A stretch of 64,000 bases of DNA from Sulfobacillus sp. GTDB lineage: Bacteria; Bacillota; Sulfobacillia; Sulfobacillales; Sulfobacillaceae. Below the pieces are notes generated by a model. The model did no database searches and had not been told where the DNA came from. It saw only the letters and a program-made list of their open reading frames with translations. Every line of letters starts with the position of its first letter. Positions within the stretch are counted from its first letter, which is position 1. A program made the position numbers and the translations under genes. Of the stretch, positions 18,721 to 27,997 are shown one piece after another. The stretch spans positions 62,001-126,000 of the forward strand of contig DAHWKJ010000099.1 in the NCBI GenBank assembly GCA_027343695.1, read 5' to 3'.

Positions 18721-19917
18721 TTAGGTCCACAAATGCATCCAAAATTGTATAACGCGATCCCACACGCTATCCGGCTCAGGTTTTTGTGCGTTGAGCACCG
18801 CATTACGCGCTACTCCTACCACAGTCGCATATCCTGGGCTTCTTGACAAATCGGAGAGCCCTCCTAGGCCAAACGGCGCTCCCATCCGCACCGGCCAACC
18901 CCAGCGACTGCCCAGATGCGAGGCGAGCCCTTTCAACATAGCGCCCCCTCCGGTCAAGACCACCCCACCCGCCGGTCCTTTTTGCCATTCAATACGCTGT
19001 AAGTGATTTTCTACAAACCGGGTCCATTCGTCGACACGTGCTGATACGATCTCCTCAAGCTCTTTGACCGGAATGAGCTTCACGGACTGCCCACTCACCG
19101 CACGTACTTCAAGAGTTCCTTCACGGTCAGTTCCCACTGCCGCGTACTCCAATTTCAACCGCTCTGCCTGCGTCGTCACCACACCGAGTCCAACGCTGAG
19201 ATCTGACGTGATGGATTCGCCTCCAAGTGGAATCACACCCAAGTATTGCAGGTGGCCGCCACGATACACGGTAATTCCCGTGGTCCCTCCACCTACATCT
19301 AAATGTACCACGCCCAGTTGCTTTTCATCTTCAGACAGCACGGCCTCGGCCGAAGCCCGGGGTGCAGGAATGAGTTGCGTGGGTGAAAGCCCAGCCATCG
19401 TCACCACCCGACGTAGGTTGCGAACTACAGTCGATGCCCCAGCCACCACAAAAACCTCGGCATCCAATTGATGGGCGACCATCCCAACCGGATCCACCAC
19501 TCCACGAAACCCATCAACGCCAATACTACGACGTATGGTTTGGATCGCTTCCTGCTGGGCATCTAAGGACACCTGCGATGCCTTAGCCAGGACCGTCTGA
19601 AGGTCTTCCGTGCGCACCATCCCGTTCTTCAGACCTACTCGAGCTTGTCCCGGGATTATTCCTAAGTGGTCCCCATTGACCGCCACGGAAGCGTGGGTAA
19701 GGTCAGTGCCCGCCATGCTATTCGCACGGTTAGCCGCATCACGAATTGCCATCGCCACGCGTTCCACCTCAAACACTAATCCTCGACGCATTCCGACTAC
19801 AGGGGTTGCCGCAATTCCAAGGACCGCCAGTTCCCCATCGGTTCTTGCTTCCGCGACCAATGCGGATACCTTTGTCGTGCCTACATCGAGCGCCAACACC
19901 AACGGACGTTTAGGCAC
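18721..19917 (-). CDS. ftsA: Cell division protein FtsA
   Basis: FtsA is an actin-like ATPase that anchors FtsZ to the membrane. The 398-aa protein starts PLVLALDVGTTKVSALVAE (phosphate 1 motif). It has VVHLDVGGGTTGITVYRGG (phosphate 2) near 205 and VVLTGGGAMLKGLASHLG (adenosine motif) near 325. The C-terminus VIQFWMHLWT fits the amphipathic membrane-targeting helix. GTG at 19917 follows GGGAGGTG. It is 37 nt upstream of ftsZ. Confidence 0.96.
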   Translation of the reverse strand: MPKRPLVLALDVGTTKVSALVAEARTDGELAVLGIAATPVVGMRRGLVFEVERVAMAIRDAANRANSMAGTDLTHASVAVNGDHLGIIPGQARVGLKNGMVRTEDLQTVLAKASQVSLDAQQEAIQTIRRSIGVDGFRGVVDPVGMVAHQLDAEVFVVAGASTVVRNLRRVVTMAGLSPTQLIPAPRASAEAVLSEDEKQLGVVHLDVGGGTTGITVYRGGHLQYLGVIPLGGESITSDLSVGLGVVTTQAERLKLEYAAVGTDREGTLEVRAVSGQSVKLIPVKELEEIVSARVDEWTRFVENHLQRIEWQKGPAGGVVLTGGGAMLKGLASHLGSRWGWPVRMGAPFGLGGLSDLSRSPGYATVVGVARNAVLNAQKPEPDSVWDRVIQFWMHLWT

Positions 19918-19990
19918 ACCACACCTCCCAGAACAAATTCGACAGCATCCCTACTACTCCTCTTCTCTCTCCCTGCCCCAGATTCCTGCC

Positions 19991-20359
19991 TCATATGGAT
20001 GTCTCATGTAATTTTGAGCGAGATTTTATCCATCGGTCCACGAGTAAGTGCCTAATGCTACCTAAGTTCTGGAAAATTCGAAAGCCAAACGCGAACAGGG
20101 CGGCATAGTATAACGGGACACCAAGCTTATTCCCCAAAAATGTTAATAAGGCGGCCAAGATAGCATTGGCGATGAGTCCCGAGACGAAGGTAACGGGTAC
20201 AAACCGTCCTTCGAGACCAGCCCGGGCACCCCCGAACGCGGTGTCCAGAGCGGCCAGCAACGCGATAGATAAATATTGCGCAAATGACAACGGCAGGATA
20301 ATGGGAAACGTTAACCCCAGTAGTATTCCCGCCACCAATCCTATAATCACGATCCACAT
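19991..20359 (-). CDS. sbp: Small basic protein Sbp (DUF1290)
   Basis: The 122-aa membrane protein starts MWIVIIGLVAGILLGLTFPI. It then has YLSIALLAALDTAFGGARAGLEGRF, a VFVSGLI-like helix and an ALFAFGFRIFQNLGSIRHLL end, all diagnostic for Sbp/DUF1290 encoded upstream of ftsA in Bacillota. I chose ATG at 20359; GAGGAGGG lies 13 nt upstream, a rather long spacing. The function is unknown. Confidence 0.88.
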   Translation of the reverse strand: MWIVIIGLVAGILLGLTFPIILPLSFAQYLSIALLAALDTAFGGARAGLEGRFVPVTFVSGLIANAILAALLTFLGNKLGVPLYYAALFAFGFRIFQNLGSIRHLLVDRWIKSRSKLHETSI

Positions 20360-20387
20360 GCGGTATGATGCCCTCCTCGCAACGCCA

Positions 20388-21122
20388 CTAGCGCGCACTC
20401 TTCGCGGTTCTAGCAGGCTTGGCCACAGAAAAATCAATCGGTAATCGATATGCCGCAACCCTCACAATACGGACAGCTGCAGTACGAATCGAGACTAATT
20501 GCGACCAGCCCTGGATATCGGGATCCTGGGCCATGGCACTTAGGAGCGCACGCGAAGGTCCCACGGCACGGATTATGAACGGAGAGCCATAATTGATCCC
20601 ATTGACGCGGATGGTCGGCCCAGCACAAAAAATTGCTGTGGTCGCAACCACTCGTTGGTTATTGATCGTGATGGCACGTGCTCCTGCCGCTGACAACACC
20701 GCCACAATATGGAGGATATATTGGTCATGGACCAGCTCGAAAATGGATGGTTCCCCCGGATAGCTTTTCCCTGTGGCATCACGAATCGTCACGACGACTC
20801 CCGGCCCTTGAGTCCCCTGGAGACCGGCCAACTGTTGGGCTTGCAAGAGTTGGCGTCGCACGGGTGCCAAGTTGGTTCCGGGCTCTTGATTCAGGCGAGA
20901 CGCCAGCCGATGCACCTGGGCCTCTAGAGTGTGGTTGCCTTGCAAGGTGCGCGTGACTAAAAATGTAAGGATTCGCCCTTGTTGAACTCGGGTGGTATGA
21001 TGCAGCGCCCCCACTAACCGAATTTGTTGGCTAACCAAGAGCCCCAGAATCACGGCTATAGAGCCCAACCCTATTTTCCATCCCTGCGAGGCCATATTCG
21101 CCCACCAACCCCGAATCCTCAT
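20388..21122 (-). CDS. DUF881 family protein (YlxW/YlxX type)
   Basis: A 244-aa protein with an N-terminal membrane anchor (about residues 15-32), then a coiled-coil-like stretch rich in Arg, Gln and Leu (40-95). The DUF881 core contains GPGVVVTIRDATG, LHIVAVLSAAGARAITINNQRVV and a late VNGINYGSPFIIRAVG. Bacillus has two such genes (ylxW, ylxX) plus divIB between murB and sbp; here there is only one and no divIB. The extracytoplasmic function is not known. Confidence 0.85.
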   Translation of the reverse strand: MRIRGWWANMASQGWKIGLGSIAVILGLLVSQQIRLVGALHHTTRVQQGRILTFLVTRTLQGNHTLEAQVHRLASRLNQEPGTNLAPVRRQLLQAQQLAGLQGTQGPGVVVTIRDATGKSYPGEPSIFELVHDQYILHIVAVLSAAGARAITINNQRVVATTAIFCAGPTIRVNGINYGSPFIIRAVGPSRALLSAMAQDPDIQGWSQLVSIRTAAVRIVRVAAYRLPIDFSVAKPARTAKSAR

Positions 21123-21172
21123 CGTGCCAACGGCTCCGCGGCAAAGCGGAAGCTTCTCGCCTAGTATACCAA

Positions 21173-22432
21173 TTAGGTAAGGGTCACGTCTGCTCCCACT
21201 GCCTGCAAACGCGACGCCAAGCTCTCATAACCGCGCTCAATAATTTCTCGACCCGCAATGATGGTCGGCGTCTCGGCACTCAACGCTGCAATAACCAAAG
21301 CAGCGCCGGCTCTCAAATCAAGAGCTCTAACTTGGGCTCCGTGAAGGCTGTGCCCACCATACACCATGGCAACCCGCTGGTCCGCTACGATCTGCGCCCC
21401 CATACGCCGCAACTCCCGAGCGTGTCCCAAACGATTTTCGAACACGCGTTCCGAAATCAAGTGTACGCCAGGCACTTTTAGCAAGAAAGCGGTAAATTGA
21501 GGTTGAAGATCGGTAGCAAACCCCGGATACGGATTGGTGTGAATCGAGATCGAGGCCGACTTATAGCGGTCAGGTGCAATAATCTCTACATTCTCCGCGT
21601 CTATTTCACGAACCTCCACCCCAATTTCCCGAAGTCTTCCCCAAAGCCCCGGTACATGGTCCGGTATGCAGTTTTGCAGCAAAACGTGACCCCCTGCCGC
21701 GGCGGTAGCCAAAGCTAAGGTGCCTGCCTCAATCCGATCCGGAATAATCGTGTATTCCGTTCCTCGGAGTTCCTTTTGTCCCACAATACGGATTTCGGAG
21801 GTTCCTGCCCCCCGGACTACAGCACCCATGGTCTCGAGAAATTGGGCCAGATCTACAATTTCTGGCTCCATGGCCGCATTCCGGATCCGTGTTTCGCCTG
21901 TGGCACGCGACGCCGCCATCATGATATTTTCGGTGGCACCAACCGATGGATACGAAAGATGAATGTCGGACCCTTGGAGGGTGCTGCATTGTAACAACAA
22001 GATACCATCGCCCTCATAGGGAATCGCACCTAGCTGGTGAAGGCCTTGCACATGTAGATCAATGGGCCGATCTCCAATGTTACACCCGCCTGGCTGAAAT
22101 ACCTGTGCTTGGCCGAGACGTGCCAGCAAGGGGCCGGTTACAAATAATGAGGCGCGCATTTCTTGCATCAGATCTAACGGCACCGCATAATGTTGAATGG
22201 AGCGAGGGTCGATCAGGAGATCGTGGGCAGCGGTCCAATGCACCTCGGCCCCGACCGCTTGTAGGACCCGCGTCATCACGTCAACATCCCGTAGCCTTGG
22301 GATCCCATGCAAGAGAACCGGATCCTCGGCCATGATGGCCGCCGCCATAATGGGTAGGGCAGCATTTTTCGCTCCGTTTATTCGCACGGCTCCTTCAAGC
22401 CGATGCCCTCCATGTACCACAAATTCTCCCAT
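21173..22432 (-). CDS. murA: UDP-N-acetylglucosamine 1-carboxyvinyltransferase
   Basis: It transfers enolpyruvate from PEP to UDP-GlcNAc, the first committed step of peptidoglycan synthesis and the fosfomycin target. The 419-aa protein has RINGAKNAALPIMAAA (residues 18-33). The loop cysteine is C117 in QPGGCNIGDRPIDLH, so it is the Cys-type, drug-sensitive form. ATG at 22432 is preceded by GGGAGGGAGG with a 12-nt spacing. The start lies 55 nt inside murB, an unusually long overlap. Confidence 0.96.
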   Translation of the reverse strand: MGEFVVHGGHRLEGAVRINGAKNAALPIMAAAIMAEDPVLLHGIPRLRDVDVMTRVLQAVGAEVHWTAAHDLLIDPRSIQHYAVPLDLMQEMRASLFVTGPLLARLGQAQVFQPGGCNIGDRPIDLHVQGLHQLGAIPYEGDGILLLQCSTLQGSDIHLSYPSVGATENIMMAASRATGETRIRNAAMEPEIVDLAQFLETMGAVVRGAGTSEIRIVGQKELRGTEYTIIPDRIEAGTLALATAAAGGHVLLQNCIPDHVPGLWGRLREIGVEVREIDAENVEIIAPDRYKSASISIHTNPYPGFATDLQPQFTAFLLKVPGVHLISERVFENRLGHARELRRMGAQIVADQRVAMVYGGHSLHGAQVRALDLRAGAALVIAALSAETPTIIAGREIIERGYESLASRLQAVGADVTLT

Positions 22433-23370
22433 AGTGTATCGGTTCCTCCCTCTCCCGGGCCAATCCAGCGCACCTCTGGCCGTAACACCACGCCTGTCTT
22501 TTGATACACTGCCGCGCGAATGCGGCGCATCAGAGCCAATACATCGACCGCTCGTGCCGATCCACGGTTGATAATAAAATTTGCATGACGTTCCGACACC
22601 ACTGCATCATTTACGCTCCAGCCTTTGGCGCCAATTTGTTCGATTAACTGCCCTGCATATTGCGGCAACGGGTTCTTAAAGATGCTACCTGCATTGGCTT
22701 CCCCGACGGGCTGGCTCTTCTTACGGTAATCCATGTGATGGGCCATAGTTTGACGAATGTGATCCGCATCGCCCGGCGTAAGTTTCAACACCGAATCCAG
22801 GGCAATCCACGGTGTCTTTTGAAAACGGCTCTGCCGATATGCGAACTCGGCCTCACTAGCTTCGATCGCATGCACTCCATGAATGGGATCCCACACGGTA
22901 ACGCCTTCGACCACAGCTACCATGGATGAACCGTGAGCACCCGCATTCATCACCAAGGCCCCTCCTAGCGTACCCGGGATCGAAATCGCAAACTCCAACC
23001 CGCTTAAGGCCGCCTTGGCGGCCGTGTGCGCCAACTTGGTTAACAACACACCCGACCCTGCTCGCAGACGATCACCCTGAACCTCTACGGTCTTCAATCC
23101 TCGCGAAGTCGAGATCACTACCGCGTCCAGACCTTGGTCCGAAATTAAGACATTGGTGCCCTGCCCTATAATAAAATACGGGACTTGATGGTCGCGGACC
23201 CATTCCAGCATGGCGATGACACCCGCTTGAGATTCTGGTTCGACAAAGACCCGAGCCGGCCCGCCGATTTTGAACGAGGTGTGCTTGCGTAATGGCTCTT
23301 CCTCTCGCACCGGCCCTACTTCCAGCGTACGCAGTGCGCTGACAATTGGTGAGGCGTTCACTCCTGTCAC
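22378..23370 (-). CDS. murB: UDP-N-acetylenolpyruvoylglucosamine reductase
   Basis: A flavoprotein that reduces the enolpyruvyl group to lactyl, giving UDP-MurNAc. The 330-aa protein has HTSFKIGGPARVFVEP (FAD domain), GQGTNVLISDQGLD, an AGALVMNAGAHG-like region (GTLGGALVMNAGAHG), YRQSRFQ and NAGSIFKNP with the catalytic Ser. The family core ends at VLRPEVRWIG; a further 21-residue tail lies in the region shared with murA. The GTG start overlaps murG by 4 nt. Confidence 0.95.
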   Translation of the reverse strand: MTGVNASPIVSALRTLEVGPVREEEPLRKHTSFKIGGPARVFVEPESQAGVIAMLEWVRDHQVPYFIIGQGTNVLISDQGLDAVVISTSRGLKTVEVQGDRLRAGSGVLLTKLAHTAAKAALSGLEFAISIPGTLGGALVMNAGAHGSSMVAVVEGVTVWDPIHGVHAIEASEAEFAYRQSRFQKTPWIALDSVLKLTPGDADHIRQTMAHHMDYRKKSQPVGEANAGSIFKNPLPQYAGQLIEQIGAKGWSVNDAVVSERHANFIINRGSARAVDVLALMRRIRAAVYQKTGVVLRPEVRWIGPGEGGTDTLWENLWYMEGIGLKEPCE

Positions 23371-24479
23371 ACTCCCCGTCCTTTAACCACTTTTACGATT
23401 TCCTCCACAATCTCTGACTCTGCATTGGGATTATAGAGGGCGCGTGCGCTTTGAGCCATGCGTTGCCGCAAATCTTGGCTCTTGAGAACTCGCTCGATGG
23501 TTTCAGCACCTCGATCCATTAATTGACTCTCAGGCACCATGTCCCCAGCCCCTCGGCTCATGAAGACCTCCGCGTTGCGCGTTTGATGATCCTCGGAGAC
23601 ATTCGGTGACGGCACCAAGATAGCCGGCAGCCCAAAGGCAATACAATCGGCTAAACTCATAGCTCCCGCTCGCCCCAAGAACACGTCGGAGGCCAACAGG
23701 TATCTTTGAATCTCATAAAAGTATTCGACCACTTGAATTCTTTTAGGGTCGATATCTAATCCGGACAGCGACTGCATAACCATTGGATAATATCGCTTGC
23801 CCGTCATCCATAAGAGTCCCCATTCTGGGTGTTCTATCAACCGCGGTAGCCAGGAGATAAGAAAGTGGTTGAGGGCTGCCGCCCCCTGGCTTCCCCCGGT
23901 GGCCAATAACATGGTGATTCCCGGATCCACGCCGAGTTGTTGCCGCGCCACATCACGCGATTCCGTAAGCCGAATGGATACCGGATTATTGACCACCCGA
24001 ATTTTTGTGTGAGGCGGAAAATTGTTTCGAGATTCCTCATACGGGACCAAAACGGAATCCGCCCTAGACGCCAACTTGCGGTTAGTATAACCCGGCCATA
24101 CATTTTGCTCTTGGAGGACCAAGGGGATCCCCAACAGAACCGCCGCCAAACCGACCGGTCCGCACACATAGCCGCCGGTTCCCACCACCACATCGGGACG
24201 AAAGCGACGTAAAATGCGCATGGCCTCCCAGAGTCCGCGTATCGCTGCCAACACCCCAGACATTTTAGACACGTATCCCGACACCAAAAGAGCCTTCGAG
24301 TGAATCGTAACCAGCTTCACTTGATGACGCGGCACGACATCTTGTTCGAGACCCTGTTTCGCTCCAACGTAGAGCACCTCAAGCGGGGTGACCCGTCGCT
24401 TCATCGCATCGATGATGGCGAGTGCCGGATATATATGCCCCCCGGAGCCTCCCCCGGTCACGACAACCTTCACGTACAT
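23367..24479 (-). CDS. murG: UDP-GlcNAc:undecaprenyl-PP-MurNAc-pentapeptide GlcNAc transferase
   Basis: The peripheral membrane glycosyltransferase makes lipid II from lipid I. The 370-aa protein starts VVVTGGGSGGHIYPALAI (N-terminal G loop). It has VVGTGGYVCGPVGLAA and EQNVWPGYTNR, and in the C-terminal domain TGGSQGAAALNHFL and GRAGAMSLADCIAFGLPAILVP. A 102-nt gap without a recognisable gene separates it from ftsW. Confidence 0.96.
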   Translation of the reverse strand: MYVKVVVTGGGSGGHIYPALAIIDAMKRRVTPLEVLYVGAKQGLEQDVVPRHQVKLVTIHSKALLVSGYVSKMSGVLAAIRGLWEAMRILRRFRPDVVVGTGGYVCGPVGLAAVLLGIPLVLQEQNVWPGYTNRKLASRADSVLVPYEESRNNFPPHTKIRVVNNPVSIRLTESRDVARQQLGVDPGITMLLATGGSQGAAALNHFLISWLPRLIEHPEWGLLWMTGKRYYPMVMQSLSGLDIDPKRIQVVEYFYEIQRYLLASDVFLGRAGAMSLADCIAFGLPAILVPSPNVSEDHQTRNAEVFMSRGAGDMVPESQLMDRGAETIERVLKSQDLRQRMAQSARALYNPNAESEIVEEIVKVVKGRGV

Positions 24480-24581
24480 CGCTCCCTAAAATATCGACTA
24501 TTGTGGCACCGATCTCACCCAGTATTTCATCTTTTTAGGGTTGCACCCGTTGGCGAGAGTACTGTTAGGGTATGCTATTTC

Positions 24582-25679
24582 TTACACAGCGTGCCGACTA
24601 ATGTTCAAAAGCACGCCCACACCCGCGAGGCTCAACACCAATGAAGAGCCCCCATAGCTTAAGAACGGAAGCGTGATCCCGGTAACGGGCAGAGTCGCCG
24701 TTACGACCCCAATGTTAATCGCTGCCTGAATCGCAATCATCGTGGTCAATCCCGTAGCCAATAAGCTTGAAAACATATCGGGTGCTTTCATGGCGATCCG
24801 ATAGCCTCGCCAGGCCAGTATTAAAAATAATAACACCACGGTAACCGTCCCCAGTAAGCCCAGTTCTTCTCCAAGAATAGCAAAAATGAAGTCAGTATAG
24901 GCCTCGGGCAAATATCCCAATGCCTGGCGAGAATAGCCCAATCCCACACCCAACACTCCACCTGATCCCAAAGCGAGCAACCCTTGAATGGTGTGAAACC
25001 CGACTCCTAACGGATGTTTCCATGGGTCCATAAACGCCAGGAGCCGTTGGCGCCGATAGGCCTGCCCCAACATGGCCCAAGTCAAGATGGGGATGGCCAC
25101 CGCCGTCATTCCCAAGAGATGCCGCTTTCGCACACCCGCCACAAACAACATCACAAAGAAGGTTCCCGCCACAGCCACCGTGGTCCCCAAATCCGGCTCG
25201 GCCAAAATTAGAAGAAAGATGATGCCCGCAAACAACACATGCGGCACTACCCCTTTCCAGAAGTCATCCAGACGGTCTCGATGTCGACTTAACAGAAAAG
25301 CAAACATGAACACCATGGCCAGCTTGGCCAACTCCGAAGGCTGAATCTGGAGAGACCCTACACCCAACCACCGTCGGGCTCCATTAATTTGAATCCCAAT
25401 GTGCGGCACCAAAACCACTACCAGCAATATCAGGGCGATCCCATAGAGGGGCAAGATAAGGCGCTTATAGCGCCAATAATCGATCCGCGACGCAATAATC
25501 AACACAAAAATTCCAATGGCCGCCCACATCAGTTGATGCTTCAAATAGTAATATGGTGATGCAAATTGGTGATACGCCGTATCGGCGCTTGCTGAAAATA
25601 CCACCACGGTCCCAATCGCCAACAAAAGCAGAACCGCGCCTAACAAAACGTAGTCCATGCGTTGTTTGTGTTCTGACAT
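24582..25679 (-). CDS. ftsW: SEDS-family peptidoglycan glycosyltransferase (FtsW/SpoVE type)
   Basis: SEDS proteins polymerise lipid II with a partner class B PBP. The 365-aa protein has about ten membrane segments. Family signatures are RRWLGVGSLQIQPSELAKLA, EPDLGTTVAV, YRRQRLLAFMDPW, and late FIFAILGEELGLLG and TLPFLSYGGSSLV. Its place between mraY and murG equals that of spoVE in Bacillus, so it may serve division, spore cortex synthesis or both. Confidence 0.93.
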   Translation of the reverse strand: MSEHKQRMDYVLLGAVLLLLAIGTVVVFSASADTAYHQFASPYYYLKHQLMWAAIGIFVLIIASRIDYWRYKRLILPLYGIALILLVVVLVPHIGIQINGARRWLGVGSLQIQPSELAKLAMVFMFAFLLSRHRDRLDDFWKGVVPHVLFAGIIFLLILAEPDLGTTVAVAGTFFVMLFVAGVRKRHLLGMTAVAIPILTWAMLGQAYRRQRLLAFMDPWKHPLGVGFHTIQGLLALGSGGVLGVGLGYSRQALGYLPEAYTDFIFAILGEELGLLGTVTVVLLFLILAWRGYRIAMKAPDMFSSLLATGLTTMIAIQAAINIGVVTATLPVTGITLPFLSYGGSSLVLSLAGVGVLLNISRHAV

Positions 25680-25703
25680 CTAGAATCCCCCCGCTCCTTC
25701 TGG

Positions 25704-26648
25704 CTACCACCAGGCCAGCAAGGCCCCCAAAATCGAAAAAAACCAAAACACAGAGACCACGCGTTCTTCCGGCCATCCGGCCAATTCAAAATGGTGATGA
25801 ATCGGACTCATCCGAAACACCCGCTTGCCCGTGAGCCGAAAGCTAATCACTTGAATGATGACGGATAACGTTTCTACCACAAATAAGATCCCAACCAACG
25901 GAAGCAGGAGTGTCGTTTGACTCACGATCGCGAGTCCGGCTAACGCGGCACCTAACGCGAGTGACCCGGTATCACCCATAAAGATCCGTGCCGGATGGAT
26001 ATTATAACGTAAAAATCCAATAAGGCTGGCCGCTAATGCCAAGGCCACGATGCTTACCGTTTGGTGATGATAAGCCAGTCCCCAAAATCCGAAAAAGACC
26101 ATAGCAATCGCCGTAGCTCCTGCCGCCAGTCCATCCAGTCCATCGGTAATGTTTACCGCGTTTCCGCTACCCAAAATAGCTAAAATCGAGACCGGGCCAT
26201 ACCACCACCAGCCCACCTCGATAGCCCCCCACCCAAAAGGCAACAGGTACCGCGTCCCACCTGGCAGATAGTGCCCGACGACCCACGTAAAGACTGCCGC
26301 CAACACCAGTTGTAAGATGAGTTTTTCTCGAGCTCTGAGACCCAAGGGTCGCTTCAACGCCACTTTCAGGAAATCGTCGGCAAACCCAATTATGGCAAAG
26401 CCCCAAATCAAGAACACCAGGCACCAGGCGCGTAAACTGTGCGCATCAAACAGCGCGACGACGATGGGAAGCGGGATAATGAAAATCAGCCCTCCCATGG
26501 TGGGAGTGCCCTGTTTTTTTAAATGACTCTGGGGACCCACGTCCCGCACCACCTGGCCGAACTTTAAACGGTGTACGATCGGGATTACGATAGGAGCCGA
26601 CCCAAACGCAATCAAAAACGCCACCACCGAGACCAAGATCAACGTCAT
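25704..26648 (-). CDS. mraY: Phospho-MurNAc-pentapeptide translocase
   Basis: It transfers phospho-MurNAc-pentapeptide to undecaprenyl phosphate, making lipid I. The 314-aa membrane protein has KKQGTPTMGGLIFI, FADDFLKVALKRPLGL (catalytic Asp pair), NAVNITDGLDGLAAG, FMGDTGSLALG and SPIHHHFELAGWPEE. I chose ATG at 26648, which overlaps the murF stop by 4 nt and matches the family start; the frame is open to 26663. No murD follows, although murD usually sits between mraY and the SEDS gene. Confidence 0.95.
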   Translation of the reverse strand: MTLILVSVVAFLIAFGSAPIVIPIVHRLKFGQVVRDVGPQSHLKKQGTPTMGGLIFIIPLPIVVALFDAHSLRAWCLVFLIWGFAIIGFADDFLKVALKRPLGLRAREKLILQLVLAAVFTWVVGHYLPGGTRYLLPFGWGAIEVGWWWYGPVSILAILGSGNAVNITDGLDGLAAGATAIAMVFFGFWGLAYHHQTVSIVALALAASLIGFLRYNIHPARIFMGDTGSLALGAALAGLAIVSQTTLLLPLVGILFVVETLSVIIQVISFRLTGKRVFRMSPIHHHFELAGWPEERVVSVFWFFSILGALLAWW

Positions 26649-27997
26649 CGGGGGCCACCCCATGCCTTGATCTGAGCGATTAAGTCCTCAAAATGCATCC
26701 CCCTAGACGCCTTAAGGAGCACAACATCCCCGGGAACGAGCGTTTCTGCCACCCATTCAAAGGCCTCTTGGATGGTGTTTTTATGCGCAGCATGGCTTCC
26801 CGCGGCAGACACTAAGGCACGGCTCCGAGGGCCAACCCCCAACACAAGATCAGCCATTTTCCCAGCCAATAGCCCGACTTCTTGATGCAGCGAAAGTTCC
26901 GCCGTGCCGAGCTCCAACATGTCTCCCAACACGGCTATCTTCCGGCCAGAAAATGAGCTCAAAACGTCTAAACCTGCCCGCATAGAAGAAGGACTCGCAT
27001 TATAGGCATCTTCGATCAAAGTCACCCCGCCCATGCGATGGATGACAATCCGGCTCCGGACCGGATCAATCTGGGACAACGCAGCGATTCCTTGGTCCAC
27101 GGGGATCCCGACCTGTTCTCCAATCAATAAGGCGCAAGCCGCATTATAGGCTTGATGGCGCCCTAACCACGGAAAATTGAGGCTTTTCGCCCCAGTGCCA
27201 TCCGAAAACTCAATGAGAGTCCCCGTTGTCCCGACGACTGAATCAATAATGCGAAGGTCGACATCCGGACCCGTTCCATACCAACGCACGGGATGCCGAC
27301 TTCGTTCTCCGAGTTCCCGGACTAACGGATCATCCCTATTGAGCACAGCCACTCCCCCTTGTGGCATGCCGTCCAAAATTTCTCCCTTCGCCGCTTGGAT
27401 CCGCTCCATCGATCCGAGTTGTTCCAGGTGACTCGATCCGATATTGGTTATGGCGGCCACTCGAGGCGGGGCAATTTGGGTGAGACGGTAAATTTCTCCG
27501 GGTTGGCGCATCGCCATTTCCGCGACGAACCAAGTCATCTCTTCGGGTTCTTCGAAGAATGACAAGGGAAGCCCAATCGCCGTATTGTAATTGCCATGAG
27601 AATATCCGGTGACGAACTGGGATGCCAAGATTTGACGGGTGAGTTCCTTGACGCTGGTCTTTCCAACACTCCCCGTCACCCCGACCACTTTGATCCCGCG
27701 CGTGTCGATGGCGTTCCGCATCATTTGGTCCAAGGCGTCTAGGGGGGATTGACTACGTAACAGGGGACCCCCTTTGCCCGTGTAGGAGTTTTCTACAAGA
27801 GCAATGCCGCCGCGTCGCCATACTTCCGCCACGAAGTCATGTCCGTGCTGACGAGTACCGGCTAAAGCGACAAACAAACTGTTGGGCTTGACGCTCCGAC
27901 TGTCAATGGTAATGCTTGTTACGGGGCTGGTTAGATCAACGCCTTGTGAGGTTGCTCCAGTCCACCTCACCACATCCTGAAACCGCATGGTCATCAT
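26645..27997 (-). CDS. murF: UDP-MurNAc-tripeptide:D-alanyl-D-alanine ligase
   Basis: The cytoplasmic ligase adds D-Ala-D-Ala to the UDP-MurNAc tripeptide. The 450-aa protein has an N-terminal UDP-binding domain with FVALAGTRQHGHDF. The ATP loop VTGSVGKTSVKELTRQIL is near residue 108. It also has NTAIGLPLSFF, LEDAYNASPSSMRAGL and GDMLELG. The start overlaps the murE stop by 4 nt. Confidence 0.95.
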   Translation of the reverse strand: MMTMRFQDVVRWTGATSQGVDLTSPVTSITIDSRSVKPNSLFVALAGTRQHGHDFVAEVWRRGGIALVENSYTGKGGPLLRSQSPLDALDQMMRNAIDTRGIKVVGVTGSVGKTSVKELTRQILASQFVTGYSHGNYNTAIGLPLSFFEEPEEMTWFVAEMAMRQPGEIYRLTQIAPPRVAAITNIGSSHLEQLGSMERIQAAKGEILDGMPQGGVAVLNRDDPLVRELGERSRHPVRWYGTGPDVDLRIIDSVVGTTGTLIEFSDGTGAKSLNFPWLGRHQAYNAACALLIGEQVGIPVDQGIAALSQIDPVRSRIVIHRMGGVTLIEDAYNASPSSMRAGLDVLSSFSGRKIAVLGDMLELGTAELSLHQEVGLLAGKMADLVLGVGPRSRALVSAAGSHAAHKNTIQEAFEWVAETLVPGDVVLLKASRGMHFEDLIAQIKAWGGPR

